This document shows positions 11,283-23,481 of a stretch of 64,000 nucleotides of DNA, in pieces. How positions within the stretch are numbered: the first letter of the stretch is position 1; every line of letters starts with the position of its first letter. The notes beneath the pieces were generated by a model. It saw only the letters and a list, made by a program, of their open reading frames with translations. It had not been told where the DNA came from and searched no databases. Source of the stretch: Argyresthia goedartella (lineage: Eukaryota; Arthropoda; Insecta; Lepidoptera; Argyresthiidae); contig OX463806.1 of NCBI GenBank assembly GCA_949825045.1, positions 40,448,208 to 40,512,207 on the forward strand. Direction: 5' to 3'. A program made the position numbers and the translations under genes.

Positions 11283-11942
11283 AGTCATTAGAATCACAAG
11301 CATTTGTAGGTACCCCGTCATTAGCAATTACTAAGCTACCAACTCGTCATTGCTAAACTTAGTGAATAAGAATATACATATCAAAGTCTAGACGATATAA
11401 CAAAAAATTTTTCTTTCTTAACTCTTTTATAATAATCTTAACATATTTTTTTTCAGACTACGGTGTCATTTGTTAAAAAGATATTATTTTTAGAGTACCT
11501 TCATTGTCCTTCATGAAACTAGAGGTACTCTTAAAATAATAATCTTTATCACATACGTTTTTATATATTTGTTAACATAAATAATGAGGTAATGGCACAA
11601 AAATCAGTCTAAATAGGTTATATCTAAATTAAGTAGGCACTTATATCATTTTGAGAAATTAATGTTATCATCAGTCTTTCCTTTAATTGTACATATCTAG
11701 ATAGAGGAATAAAAAAACAACATTCTTTTACAAGACGTCTAAGACGTAAAACATACTTTAGATATGAGATCAATTTAATGGTCTTCTCTAATAATGATAT
11801 ATGAAGTCAAAAAAGTTAGCCCAAAATTTTCGTAAATCTTTGGAATCATCATTATTGGCGTTAACATTAAGATTAACCATTAAACAAAAATAAAAAATAC
11901 AATTCAGCAGAACAACGTAGATGAAAATCATCAATAATCATC

Positions 11943-13231
11943 TTACACTATCTTACCTTGCCAGCCTTCAAAGCAAAGGGCACAGAGTGGTGGCTTTTCC
12001 GGGCAACCTTTGCACCTGAAGCTCGTCTCTTTTCTACTTTTTTTGGATTCCCAGCACATTTTGCATTTCAGGAAGTTGGATTTCTTCTTTGATCCCTCTT
12101 TTACTGGGATTTTCTCGGGCCAATGACCTGATCCTGAATAGCTGCGTCTACTAGCAGGTGTGGGTGCTGGAAAATTGGTTCTCTCTTTCATTCTATTATC
12201 ATGCTTAGCCAAATGAGTAATGTCGGTAGGTTTCAGGTTTTCTGCACCGATCATCTTCTGTATCAAATCGTCTCTGAATGTAATGAATTCATATTTTGTA
12301 TTTTTCTGGCAATACTTCTTGTAAATGTAGTAGCTGTTTCAGACTGCAACGTCCAACAAATGAAAGAAAACTTTTTTGTATAATCTTTCATTTCATTTGT
12401 CCTTGTAAAAGACACAAACCCAAAAACTTCAACATCTCTTTCGCATCTATTTCATTAAATGTTATAGCACGCTTCCTTCTTGTTGCCCGTCCAGCCGATT
12501 CACAAAGAGCTTTCCCATATTTGTTCGTACAATCCACAATGTAATCTAATATTCCCGGTGGAAACAGTTTATTGAACATATCAAGGGTACTGACATGATC
12601 CCCAACATCGATTTAAGAACCTGCAGAACTGGTATCGAAGTTGAATTCAGGTATTTCTTTAGTAGATGATTGCCAATTTTCTTCTGAAGAATCTTCTGGT
12701 CTAGATGTACTGGAGAAACCAGAGGGCAGGTGGTAATGTTGGGGGTTGTAGTGAATCATGGCTATTATGAAATGCCTCAGTACTCGTATTATTTGCATCT
12801 AGTATAGATCGACTTACGGATGGTGGAGGTACCTCAATTTCAGCTTCAAGTTAGTGAGAAGATCGCGTTGTAGGTTAGGAGGGCGCAACTGCATGTCTTT
12901 TTAGGGATACAGGTGTATGAACAGTTGCGGTTGTTACAACAGTGCTGTGTAAGGCCTCTTCAGAGCTATCAACTGATGTATCAGAGTCGATTCTGTTGCG
13001 CTGGCGTGTTGCTGGAGCATTTTGTATCATCGCGGTATTAGACGACGAATCAGAAGACCAAGAGTCATCATTCTTAGGTTCGTAGTTAGAGTCAGAACCG
13101 TACTCCCCATCTTTGTCGCTGAAAGGATCATGATTCGAGCTCGCTGACGATGATATTCCGCCTGAAGATATGTCGGTAACATCTTCAAACTATTTATCGA
13201 TACGCGATCTTTCTTCATTATACTTGTCCAT
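11943..13231 (-). pseudogene. piggyBac transposase, catalytic core deleted
   Basis: ATG complementary to 13229-13231 starts an acidic N-terminal region (MDKYNEERSRIDK, followed by a stop, then an Asp/Ser-rich stretch). Near 12388-12579 the conserved DAKEMLKFLGLCLLQGQMK block marks the entry to the DDE_Tnp_1_7 domain. The next recognisable block, near 12350, already belongs to the end of that domain (HLLDVAVSNSYY-like, in a shifted frame), so most of the catalytic aspartate region is missing. The C-terminal cysteine-rich domain is preserved at 11943-12266 (CKMC..CKGC..LCALCF), which in the family binds the terminal repeats. The element could move only with transposase supplied in trans. Confidence 0.88.
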
Positions 13232-13715
13232 TTATGAACGTAAACAGTGTAATTTTAGCTTTTTACTACTAAGTAAGAATATGGAAAACATTTTACAAAT
13301 AAACGGTTATGTAAAAGTACTTACATTTGAAGATAATCTGTCCCAAAAACGTGAATGTTTGGCGCGGCCGTACGAACAAGTGTGCGTCCCGTTAGGTAAG
13401 CACTGGGTCACTGAAGTGCGGGGGAGCGGAACAAAATGATCGTTATATCACGTTGTGTGTGTGTGTGAGTGCCAACTTGTTTGCCTGTGAGAGTGTTTTG
13501 TTAACTTAGTGATAAATTCGCTCATAGACGCACTACGAATTCGGTGTCTTACCAAAGTTAAGCACAATATTTGATCGTAATATAAAATGTATGGTGAGTT
13601 TGCCGGCGTTCAACGTTGTGACTATTTTACTGTTCAAAGCCGACTGTGTATAGACGTTGTTCAACAACACCAAAAACAAAAATAACCGTCTATTGCTCTT
13701 GCTTACACGAACGTG

Positions 13716-15406
13716 TTAATACTCAAATAAGTAAAATGTTGCAACAAGGCATAATAAGACCTTCAACTAGTCCATGGTCTTCACCCCTTTGGGTAGTCCC
13801 CAAAAAGAAAGATGCATCCGGAAAAGTAAAATGGCGAATAGTAATTGACTACAGAAAACTGAATGACGTAACTGTAGGTGACGCATATCCCCTCCCTAAC
13901 ATCACTGATAAACTAGATCAGTTAGGACACTCTAAATATTTTACAACCCTCGATTTAGCGAATGGGTTCCATCAAATTAAATTAGATCAAGAAGATATCC
14001 CTAAAAATGCATTTTCAACCCCACAAGGCCATTACGAATACGTAAGGATGCCTTTCGGATTAAAGAATGCACCAGCAACATTCCAAAGACTTATGAACAC
14101 ATTTCTAAGTGGAATACACGGATTATACTGCTTTGTTTATCTAGATGACATAGTAATCTACGCGAATTCCGTTGAGGATCACACCCTCAAGCTTGAATCA
14201 GTTTTCAAAAGATTGCAAGAAAACAATCTTAAACTGCAACCTGACAAGTGCGAGTTCATGCGAAAAGAAGTAGCCTATTTAGGTCACGTCATCACTAACC
14301 AAGGCGTATTGCCAGATCCAGAAAAAACAAAAACAATAGAGCAATTTCCAGTACCTAAGAAACAAAAGGATATAAAATCATTTCTAGGTTTGATTGGATA
14401 CTACCGTAGATTCATAGAGAACTTCTCTAAACTTACTAAACCCCTAACAAGGCTATTAAAAAAGGATAACCCTTTTATTTGGACAAATGAGCAACAAGAA
14501 TCATTTGATACCCTTAGAAAATTGCTAATCTCACCACAGATACTTAAATATCCAGACTTTTCAAAAGAATTTGTATTGACCACGGACGCAAGCAATTTTG
14601 CCATTGGAGCAATACTTAGTCAAGGAGAGATAGGAAAGGACCTGCCAATAGCTTATGCTTCTAGAACTTTAAATAGTGCCGAAGGAAACTATAACACGAC
14701 GGAAAAGGAACTACTAGCCATTAAATGGGCTGTATAGCATTTCCGCCCATACTTATACGGAAGAAAATTTAAGATTGTTACTGATCATAGACCACTTACC
14801 TGGTTGTTCAACGTTAAAGACCCAGGAAGTAAATTAATACGCTGGAGACTTCAACTCGAAGAATATCAGTATGAAATAATCCACAAAGCCGGGAAAATAA
14901 ATTCAAATGTTGATTGTCTATCGCGTATAGCAATTAATACTATCACTTCACTTGAAACATCGAATATGGAAACCTACAACGACTTACAAACATTCCGAGA
15001 TTCACAGCAAGAATTTGTTATTGAAGACTTCCTCGAGATAGATGAATTATTATTTAATAAAAAACACGATCATATTGCTTACTTAACAAATATTACATTG
15101 GACGAAGAAAATTTATATGCAATCGAAGCATTTAATTTAAGCCCAAATATTGACCAGTTGATGTCATCGAAAAAGGAACTTTACCAAATATTAGTTTCCG
15201 AAACGGAAAATCAAACAATATATCATTGTATTGCTAAACAAAACCATTATGATAAGATTTCTCTGAAAGAATTATTCTTGACATTAAGAAACTTACGAAA
15301 CGAATTGATAAAAAATAAAGTCAAATCAATCTTTTTACCAAACTTTAAAGATGCTTTAAAGTTTGGTAAAAAGAAGAAAGAAGCTCTTTCCACATTACCA
15401 AAGTAA
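13716..15406 (+). pseudogene. Ty3 pol, second part: RT and RNase H
   Basis: After the TTAA the RT frame continues: GIIRPSTSPWSSPLWVVPKK (about 13754-13812), the catalytic YLDD box in FVYLDDIVIYANS (about 14137-14172), and LGHVITNQGV. RNase H follows with LTTDASNFAIGAILSQG (about 14576-14625). The frame is stopped by a TAG at 14735-14737, then continues with RPLTWLFNV and the DCLSRI block that ends RNase H in this group. A linker region runs to a stop near 15406. A single nonsense codon separates RT from the rest of RNase H; a frameshift follows near 15400. Confidence 0.9.
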
Positions 15407-16577
15407 AACAAATAATTTTCTTCTTATTCAGAAACTTGAAAATTAAGATCAGACTATGCCATAACAAAATTACCACACTAGATATCTCGCTTATCCCTAC
15501 CATACTTAAAGAAAACCATAATGGTACTGCTTCTGGACATAACGGCATTGTTAAGATGTACCTTAGAATCAAATCTAAACACACCTGGCCCAATATGAAG
15601 AAGGACATAATCGATTTTGTAAATAACTGTAAATCATGTCAATTGAACAAAACTGTTCGGAAGAAAAATAAATCCCCTATGATTATTACGACGACTTCTG
15701 TAGCTGCATTTGAAAGAGTAGCAATGGATATAGTAGGACCCTTACCTGTCACTGAAGACGGAAATAGGTTCATACTTACCATCCAAGATGACTTAACTAA
15801 ATTCTCTCAAGCCTTCTGCATACAGAACCATGATGCTGAAACGGTCGCAGAAAAATTAACATTGTTTATCTCATACTTCGGATTACCAAAATCCATTCTT
15901 ACAGACCAAGGTTCTGAATTCATGTCAAAAAAATGAAAGAATTTGCAAGAGCTTTTAAGATCAAACAATAAAATTCAACAGCATATCATCCACAAACTAA
16001 TGGTGCTTTAGAAAGGAGTCATGCAACTCTTAAAGACTACCTTAAACAGTATGTTAGCGAAGATCAGAACGATTGGGACAAATACGTACCCTTAGCTATG
16101 TTCTGCTATAACACCAGCACACATTCAAGTAGTAACTTCACCCCTCATGAATTAGTATTTGGACAAAAACCCACATTACCAACTTCAGTTGTTGAAAAGG
16201 AAAACGAAAACGATTATGATACTTATGTCAACAACCTTAAATACAAATTAAATAAAATTCAGAAAATTGCTCGAGAAAATTTGATAGGTAACAAAGAAAA
16301 ATCAAAACTCAGATATGATACCAAAATAAAAGTACCTAATTATAAAATAGGAGATTATGTTTTACTATCCTCAATATCAACAAATAAACTTAAATCCATT
16401 TGGAAAGGCCCATATGAAATAATTTCAATCAATAAGAATATAAACAATGCTACCATCAGAGGACAGAACGGAAAATTTACTAAAGTCCATTTTAATAGAA
16501 TGAAACCGACATCAAAACCTAAAGAAAAACGTGTGATTTCAGGTTACTCCTTGCGCTCGCGAAATCGGTTGGAATAA
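15407..16577 (+). pseudogene. Ty3 integrase, broken
   Basis: HHCC zinc domain (H..H near 15518-15545, CKSCQ near 15632-15645), then the catalytic core with MDIVGPLP (first D, about 15727) and TDQGSEF (second D, about 15905). The frame shifts in an A-run at about 15932, a TAA lies at about 15970, and the remaining core has AYHPQTNGALERSH (catalytic E, near 16010). The C-terminal part (KLRYDTKIKVPNYKIGDYVL, then a WKGPYEI block) is open to a stop at 16575-16577. In the family this enzyme inserts the cDNA. It is dead here from the two lesions and the upstream shift. Confidence 0.88.
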
Positions 16578-16599
16578 AACCTATAAACAAAAGCCCCGG

Positions 16600-16650
16600 A
16601 TTGCTATATACATGAGTCTTCATGTATATAGCAATGAAGACTCATGTAGA
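16600..16650. repeat. Double inverted repeat between pol and env
   Basis: ATTGCTATATACATGA and TCATGTATATAGCAAT (16 bp each, 4-bp loop) form a perfect hairpin at 16600-16635. The next bases, GAAGACTCATGTA, are the inverse of TACATGAGTCTTC inside the first arm. The arrangement looks like two successive snap-back copies of the same 25 bp. Confidence 0.85.
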
Positions 16651-16953
16651 CGATTGGAAATTAGTAACGTTCAAGAGCATTGACAATATACCCAAGTCCA
16701 TTGGATTCTTACAAACACAATGTAAATATAATAAAGTACATTGTAATGACTTAGAAGAGTATAGCGGAAGCTTTAAAATCTGCACTCGTAAATTGAAAAC
16801 CAGTCAGAAAAACATACTGAAGGTAACAGAGTCATTTGAATCGTTAGCCCATCTAACTGGGACACATCGTAGAAGCCGACGTGGGTGGTTTGATGGAATA
16901 GGAACCGTTCTTAAAACAGTCTTCGGAACGATGGATTCAGACGATGCAGTTTA
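16622..16953 (+). pseudogene. Ty3 env, 5' part
   Basis: An open frame (110 codons to the LINE junction) encodes the N-terminal part of an envelope-like protein. Near its end is a basic furin-like cleavage motif, RRSRRG, followed by a hydrophobic glycine-rich segment WFDGIGTVLKTVFGTMD (about 16870-16935), the position of a fusion peptide in baculovirus F-like/errantivirus envelopes. The gene is cut after this by a LINE (16954-21926) with the target duplication AGTTTA and continues at 21927. No clear signal peptide is seen at the available start; it may lie upstream and be joined by splicing. Confidence 0.75.
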
Positions 16954-16976
16954 ATAATAATAATAATAATAATAAT
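16954..16976 (-). repeat. Trinucleotide tail of the LINE
   Basis: (AAT)n microsatellite at the 3' end of the minus-strand LINE, directly against the target duplication, marking the site where target-primed reverse transcription began. Confidence 0.85.
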
Positions 16977-17430
16977 ATTTATTGTCACATAAAGAAGTAC
17001 AAATAGTTACAATGGTGCTATTTAATGTAGGCTAGATTAAATTGCTAAAAAATACATTGTAGCATCTGTCGCTGAGCTAGGCGTAAGACCTGTATTTCAG
17101 CAAAACAGCGCCCAAATTCCCAGTGTTTTAAACAAAAATAAAAATTCTAGCTTCTGATTATGTAGTTTAGATGACCATTTTTATGATTAGTTAAATCTAG
17201 ATATAAATGAAAGTAAAAACTTATTTAGTTAAACAGATTAATAATTTAGTAGTTTACACAAATCAAATGAAAAATGAAGAAGTATTGTGTAGTGTTTACT
17301 CCTCTCTGTGTGTATAAATGCGGTGTTTGTATGTGTGTGAGAGGGTGTGTTAATTTAGGTTTTGTAGTATTATTATGTATGTATAGCCGTATATATTTAT
17401 TTTTAATATTATTGTTTTATGCGTATTTTA

Positions 17431-20387
17431 TCATTCCCCAATTTTAAGCAAATTCTCAGTCTCCTCATAGTTTTTATTCTTAAGCCAGTTGGTTACTTCT
17501 TTCTTGCATTGAAAAGCAGACATTGTATAGATACAAATTTTTTGATTGAGTATTTTAAACAAAAATGGACCCAAAAAAGGTAGAAACTTATTAATAAATT
17601 TTGTGCGAAAGACCTTGTCTGTATGCTTCGTATTAATTCGGCGTTTATCTAGCTGTTCCTCGTCAAAAACTATCTTCTTGTGTTGTTTAATTATAATACT
17701 GAGTATAAAAAGTTGTCTAACATTCAGTACATCACAATCCTGGTATAGTAATTCAGTTGAGTAATAGTAATCCTTAAAAGTGCAAATCTTTAGTATAGCC
17801 CTTTGAGTTACTTCCAATGTTTTTAAAAAGGTTTTTGCTGCACCTCCCCATGATGATATACAATAAGTAAGTATAGACTGGCACAGCGCATAGTATATTT
17901 GTTTCAGTATACGGGGTTCGACAACGTGTCTCAAGTTTTTGAAGATTAAATTAATTTACGAAGTCTATTGTTTAGGTGTTTAATATGCTCTTTAAAAGCT
18001 AAATTGCAGTCTACTTGTATACCGAGATACTTTATACATTTTACACATTCCAGACTCAAACATTTGCAACCGTTTTGGCTAGATTCCCCATTTGAGCAGC
18101 AGTCATGAGATACAATTTTGTACTTACTATCTACTTGCATCTGGCGTATAGAAAAAAACATATACTTTGTCTTGTCAGAGTTGAGAGTCAAAGAATTCAT
18201 GTGCAGCCATTTTTTAACTCTGTTTAGACCACTCTGTGCTAGCTCATAAACCTTATCAAGAGATCTATGGGAAAAGAGTAATACAGTATCATCTGCATAG
18301 GATATAATTTGGCCATCAAAAGATGGCAGACATAGGACGTCATTAATATATACCAAAAACAATGTTGGTCCTAAGATGCTACCTTGGGGAACTCCGTACG
18401 AAATAGGTAGATCTGAGCTGATATAGTTACTCACTTGTACACTTTGGAAACGATTTGTTAAGTAGCTGGTCAATAGCTTATGTTGTAAGCCTCTGATTCC
18501 AAGTTTCTCAAGTTTATCTAACAGTGAATGGACAGGGACCGTATCAAAAGCTTTCGCCAAATCAAGAAAAATTCCAATGCATTTCTTTCCATCATCGAGA
18601 TTAGTCGCAATATAGTCTGTAAGACATTGTACTGCTTCATCAGTGGATTTTCCGCATCTGAAACCATATTGATTATCAGATAATAGCCCATTACCTTCAA
18701 GATATTTAACCAACCTATTATTTATGATTTTTTCTAATATTTTTGATAAAGAGGGAAGAATTGATATGGGCCTATAATTAGTGATACGGTCCCTGTTGCC
18801 TCCCTTATGTATTGGTCGGATACGTGAACGCTTGAGCACCGTGGGAAAGATACCACACTCTAAGCACATGTTAAAAATGAATGTTAATGGAGGAATAAGT
18901 AACTCTTTATGTTCTTTAAGTATGATATTTGAGATATTATCCCAACCAACTGTGCATTCGCGTTTCAAAGCCATAATAAGGCGTTCTACTTCTGCTTCAT
19001 CCGTGCATAACAGTGCAAATGAGGAAGCTACTCTTTCCTGCTGGTCTGCACTTGTGTAAGAGTTATACTCAGTGGAAAAGCGTTTCGCGAGGTTTTCACC
19101 TACTTCTACAAAATATTTATTGACTTCATCCAATGAGGCTTCAGGGTCTGTCGAGACTGTCAAAAGCTCCATTGGTTGACTTTTGTCCTTAGATGAATAT
19201 GTTATATCCTTAATGGCTTTCCATATTTTTTTATTATCTGTACCCGCTGAGGTTATTTGCTGCTTTTCGAACGTTCTCTTTACCTTTTTCAGAAGTTTAC
19301 CGCAATAATTCCTGTACCTTGCGTATGTGGTTTTAAAAATCATGTTTTCAGGATCTGCCATAGATTTTTTATGTAATTTGTCCCTGTGACGCATGCATCG
19401 CAAAAGACCTGGCGTGATCCAGGGTTTCAAAATCTTTTTACGTCTCGATAAAATTACGGTAGACGAGTTACTTTCAATAACTGACATCACGGAATTTATA
19501 AACAAGGTCATTGCGATATCCGGATCCCTGCACTCATAGATTTCCCTGTAATTTATATTATTGATATCCTTTTGAATTCCTTCTTTACTAACTTTCTTTG
19601 GAGTAGATATCGCAAAATTTCGTTGCTGTTTTACTCTAAGATAGAAAATTACAGGCTTATGGTCTGTAACAGTTGCTTCAGGTACGATCGTTATAGAGGG
19701 CAGCTTTGTTTTTAGCATTACATGATCAACACAGGTTTTGCTTATATCTCTGGTGACCAAAGTATGAGCAGGTAAAAGTCCTAGACATGCAACTTGTGTC
19801 AGATATTGGTCTGCAAAATGTAGAAAAGAATGGTCTTCCTTTTGGGAATTTATATTTATATTTATATCACCTACTATTACTATATTTTTATGATCAGATA
19901 ATTTTTCGATATTTTCATTCAATGATTTTAAAAATGGTTCTATTTTACTATAGGAAGGAGACCTATAAATGGCAACTATAGCAGTATCATTCTTACCTAT
20001 TTTAATAACTATGCAGTTACCTTCTTGAAAATCTGGTTCAAATGTAGAAAAACTTAGAGTGTCCTTAATATATGCTACGACGCCATCATTTTGCAACTTA
20101 TTAAAAATAGTGGCATGTACACTATATCCATATAATGTAGGTAAAACAGAGTTTTTCTGCAGCCAGCACTCTGTAAGAATAATAATATCATTTTCTATGC
20201 CTAATCTGTTTAATAGGACCTCAAACTGAGACATATTGCAGTTTATGCTCCTAATATTTTGTGTAATCATGGTAAGACCTGCATGTGAAGGTGGAAGCAA
20301 CTGCTTACATCTCTCGACTTCACAACTATAATTTTGGGATACCGCGTAGCTATCCAACTCATTTGATATAACATCGATGTTAGGCAT
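17431..20387 (-). pseudogene. LINE ORF2: AP endonuclease and reverse transcriptase, one frameshift
   Basis: ATG complementary to 20385-20387. The endonuclease domain comes first: MITQNIRSINCN (about residue 40), ILTECWL (70), IVAIYRSPS (138), VIVGDINI (170), TDHKPVIF (245). The RT domain follows: IRPIHKGGNRDRITNYRPIS, FLDLAKAFDTV, YGVPQGSILGP, and the catalytic SYADDTVLL (about residue 705). The frame ends with a premature stop at 17946; a one-base shift restores homology and the last 167 codons run to 17431. The protein would nick target DNA and copy the RNA there. Apart from the shift the gene is intact. Confidence 0.9.
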
Positions 20388-20656
20388 TTTTAAGGTAGAT
20401 TATAAATGTTTCAGCCATTAATAAATCACAAGCTTTATTTATATATAATATATAGTAACGAATGAGAATAAAAGTTAGGCAGAATGTATTTGTAAATACG
20501 AAAATAGATTTTCCTACAAAATAAATAATTGTGTTTGAGTGTTGTGTTTGTTATAGGCTGATAAAAGTACATTGTATTTTGTTTGATTAGTGAAGTGAAT
20601 AACGGGGTATAATGTAATTTTTTATAAGTATGTTTTGCGAGATATGTGATATAGAG

Positions 20657-21613
20657 TCATTGCTTCTTGATCGCCTCTAGGTCAGCTTCAGATGAGATTC
20701 TTATCTGGGGAAGTTTCTCTTTTTTGCGCAGGTAGACGATTCCCTGGGACGTCCAGCAGAAATCATATCCGTAGTCTCTTTGAAAAACTCGGGCTAAGTA
20801 GTATAGTCTCTGAGTTTTATAGGTCAGCGATTCGGATATATATATTGGTTTCGCTGGTTCTGGCAAGTCAATGGCTTTCGTGTTCAACTTATCATTTTTT
20901 GTCTTGTTTTTGTTGTATTCCTTAACACTTTTCAGTACCTTATCCTTCATTAGTACAGTTGTAAATTCTGCGACTATCGGGTGTGACGAATCTTTGGCAT
21001 TCAATCTAAAAGTATCTTTAATATCGTTCGTCTGAACTTCAATGTTCAATGTAGTTAATACTTTTTTCACTGTTTTGCAAAGTTCATCGTTATTTTCTCC
21101 TTGTGGCTTAGGAATATTCCGTATTTCAATACCCGTGGAACGAGATTTTCTCTCCAGTGTTTCAAGCTTTTCTTCAAGGTCCTTGATGATTTTTTTGTCC
21201 TCTTTTCTATCTTTCTCTAATATGATTATTTTCTCCAAAAACTCATCATATTTTTTAGACATCCACTCGACACTGTTTGTAAGCTCTTTATTCAGATTTT
21301 TCAATTCATCGATAATAGATTTCAAGTCTTTGAATCTCTTTTCCTGTTCTTTAGAGAAAGAGTCAAACATCTGTTTCATCATGATACCTATATTATCAGT
21401 TTCATCGAATTTGCGTTTTTTACGCTCCGTGATATTATTTAGCGAGTCGTGCAGGTCCGGTGCTGAGCCATGATGAGCACGCTCGTCTGACGCCATTGCG
21501 AAAGAACTCAACTCCATTGACGTCATGCCCTGCAGATGCGGAGCTTGTAATGCCGTCGTCGTCGGTGTCGCTGCCGTCACTAACGGCGAGGCAGGCGGGG
21601 TGCGCTTGATCAT
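20657..21613 (-). CDS. LINE ORF1 protein (coiled-coil RNA-binding type)
   Basis: A 318-codon open frame with ATG complementary to 21611-21613, about 270 bp upstream of ORF2. It has a low-complexity Ala/Thr/Pro-rich N terminus, then a long Lys/Glu heptad-rich stretch (about residues 75-165) predicted to be a coiled coil, then a folded part with IEIRNIPKPQGENNDELCKT (about 163-185) and FRLNAKDSSHPIVAEF, similar in layout to coiled-coil/RRM-like/C-terminal-domain ORF1 proteins. The role in the family is to bind the element RNA as a trimer. The frame is intact, so this copy could still make the protein. Confidence 0.8.
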   Translation of the reverse strand: MIKRTPPASPLVTAATPTTTALQAPHLQGMTSMELSSFAMASDERAHHGSAPDLHDSLNNITERKKRKFDETDNIGIMMKQMFDSFSKEQEKRFKDLKSIIDELKNLNKELTNSVEWMSKKYDEFLEKIIILEKDRKEDKKIIKDLEEKLETLERKSRSTGIEIRNIPKPQGENNDELCKTVKKVLTTLNIEVQTNDIKDTFRLNAKDSSHPIVAEFTTVLMKDKVLKSVKEYNKNKTKNDKLNTKAIDLPEPAKPIYISESLTYKTQRLYYLARVFQRDYGYDFCWTSQGIVYLRKKEKLPQIRISSEADLEAIKKQ

Positions 21614-21926
21614 ATTACTCAGTTTGATTCAGAAGTACCAGGCGAGCATAGGCATATAGGAGATGTGTTAGGCGAGGGGTCTGGTTACGCTGGGCGCGAT
21701 CGACGATTTAGAACAAAATCACTTTCCGTCCACTATAAGTTGACCTTCCTAGTTACTTTGACTCGCGGTTTGCACTCGCGACTCGCACCACTGTTTTGCA
21801 GCTTATGCACTCCTAATATTTTCACTGAATTTAATACGAGATTAATGTTACAGTTTATTAAAATAATTACGAAATCAACTAGAAACACGTCTGTACATCT
21901 CAGAGGTCCGGGGGAAGGGGAAGGGG

Positions 21927-23481
21927 AGTTTACTATGACAATGTCATTAACAAGGTAGTAGAAGACGACAAAGAATTGTACAGAATTATGAAAAGTCAAG
22001 TACAAGTGACTCAATCCGCCATAACAAATTTTAATAATACCATATCCAAACGCAATTCAAACGAGAAAGCTTTAAATCAGAACTTTTAAACTATGAAAAA
22101 ATTCGTTAACGACCTGAATACTAACCTATCCATAACTGATATTAGATCGATCATGAATACGCATTTTGGCGTTATTGACAGAATGATAGAGGACTTAACA
22201 ACAGAAGTAAATACGATTGTAGAAGCTATACTATTTGCAAAACAAAATGTTCTGCATCCCAAAATAATTTCCCCTACTCAGATTTATACTGAATTGACCA
22301 CTAATCTAAAATCACTGAAAACAGGAAAACAATTTCCTTTAACCCTTACGGTAGAAGATATTCACCTTTTAATCGATATATCCCCTCTTAATGTGTTCTA
22401 TGTAAATTCTAAATTAATCTTCATCCTCAATATACCTCTAGTAACACCACAGGAATTTGAATTATACCATGTTTATCCATTACCTGTTCCTCATAAATTC
22501 AAGGATTTAACTTTCGCCCTAGTACAACCTTCTAAAAGATATTTGGCTATTACCACCAACAGACAATCTTATGCCCAATTTAACTATCTAGAACAATGTA
22601 AAAAGCTTTCCCCTGAACATTTTATATGTGATGGAATAAATGAATATTCTTCTCACTCTAACCCTTCTTGCGAATCTCAATTGTTAACTAAAATCTTAGA
22701 TTCTCTCCCAAAGGAATGTATTACCAAATTTATGTATGGAGAAGTTGAAATTTGGCAAAAACTAACAAATAATAGATGGATTTATATATATTCCAATCCT
22801 ACGAAATTAACCGTAGATTGCCCACCGAAACAAATAACAGATTTTAGCTTAACTAATACTGGAATACTGAGCTTAGATAAAGATTGCAAAGCATATGCAA
22901 ATCTTATTCAATTAATGGCTACAGGTGACATCATCACCAATTATACTTCGCCAGATATTAACATTGACTTAGTACTGGACGAATGTTGTAATGATCTAAA
23001 AATAAATAAGACTCAACACCTTTTTACCCCAAACAATATAGGTAACATCCAACTGGATGATCTAAATCTAGCTTCTGTAAAGTTGCATTCAATAGAAGAG
23101 CAAATTACTACTCAACAAGAGCAAAACTCTAAATTCAATTTCAAATCTGGAGTTCATATACCATACTTACTTTACACGATATGTGCCTTTGTATTGTTTT
23201 ACCTTTTATGGAGGTTCTGCAAGATTTTCCAACTCTTTAATTTATTACGATCCTCACATAATCCCGGAGATGGAAGAGGATGTTGTTGTGTCCAAATATT
23301 TAATCAATGCAACACTAGGAGAACTAACAACCGTATTGAACCAGTGGTAGAATTACATAGAGTTAACCGTTCAGATTTAATATCAGATGACGAAGATACT
23401 CCAAAACCTTCACCATTAATAGTTAAAAGAACTCCTAGTATGGAATCAAAGGCCAAATATACGTATAACATGACTAATTAA
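21927..23481 (+). pseudogene. Ty3 env, 3' part
   Basis: Reading resumes at the AGTTTA target duplication, runs about 50 codons with heptad-like residues, meets a TAA at 22087-22089, then is open from ATG 22093 to the stop at 23479-23481 (462 codons). The long ectodomain has several cysteines. A single transmembrane segment lies near residues 356-375 of the open part (PYLLYTICAFVLFYLLW, about 23158-23210), and a cytoplasmic tail of about 85 residues with a cysteine cluster follows. The layout matches F-like envelope glycoproteins. The nonsense codon and the LINE insertion make it dead. Confidence 0.78.

Larger units (their letters stand above)
10258..13715 (-). mobile_element. Internally deleted piggyBac element in the Ty3 RT gene
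   Basis: TTAA is duplicated exactly at 10254-10257 and 13716-13719. The terminal inverted repeats read CACGTTCGTGTGAACAA and CACGTTCGTGTAAGCAA inward from each end. A broken piggyBac transposase is encoded on the minus strand. A subterminal CGTCATATGACG motif occurs near the left end (10276-10287). A LINE fragment (10587-11280) is inserted in it. The 11282-11942 and 13232-13700 stretches have no coding content. Confidence 0.93.
16954..21926 (-). mobile_element. Near-full-length two-ORF LINE inside Ty3 env (CR1/Jockey-like group)
   Basis: Target duplication AGTTTA at 16948-16953 and 21927-21932. On the minus strand the element has a 5' UTR (21614-21926), ORF1 (20657-21613), ORF2 with endonuclease and RT (17431-20387), a 3' UTR and a (TAA)n-type tail (16954-16976 on the plus strand). 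A tail of short repeats is typical of several APE-type LINE clades. Only one frameshift is obvious, so it is fairly young. Confidence 0.9.

Noticed and set aside
21733..22014. Frames on both strands around 21665-22014
   Set aside because: They cross the LINE 5' UTR and the Ty3 env junction and match neither protein.
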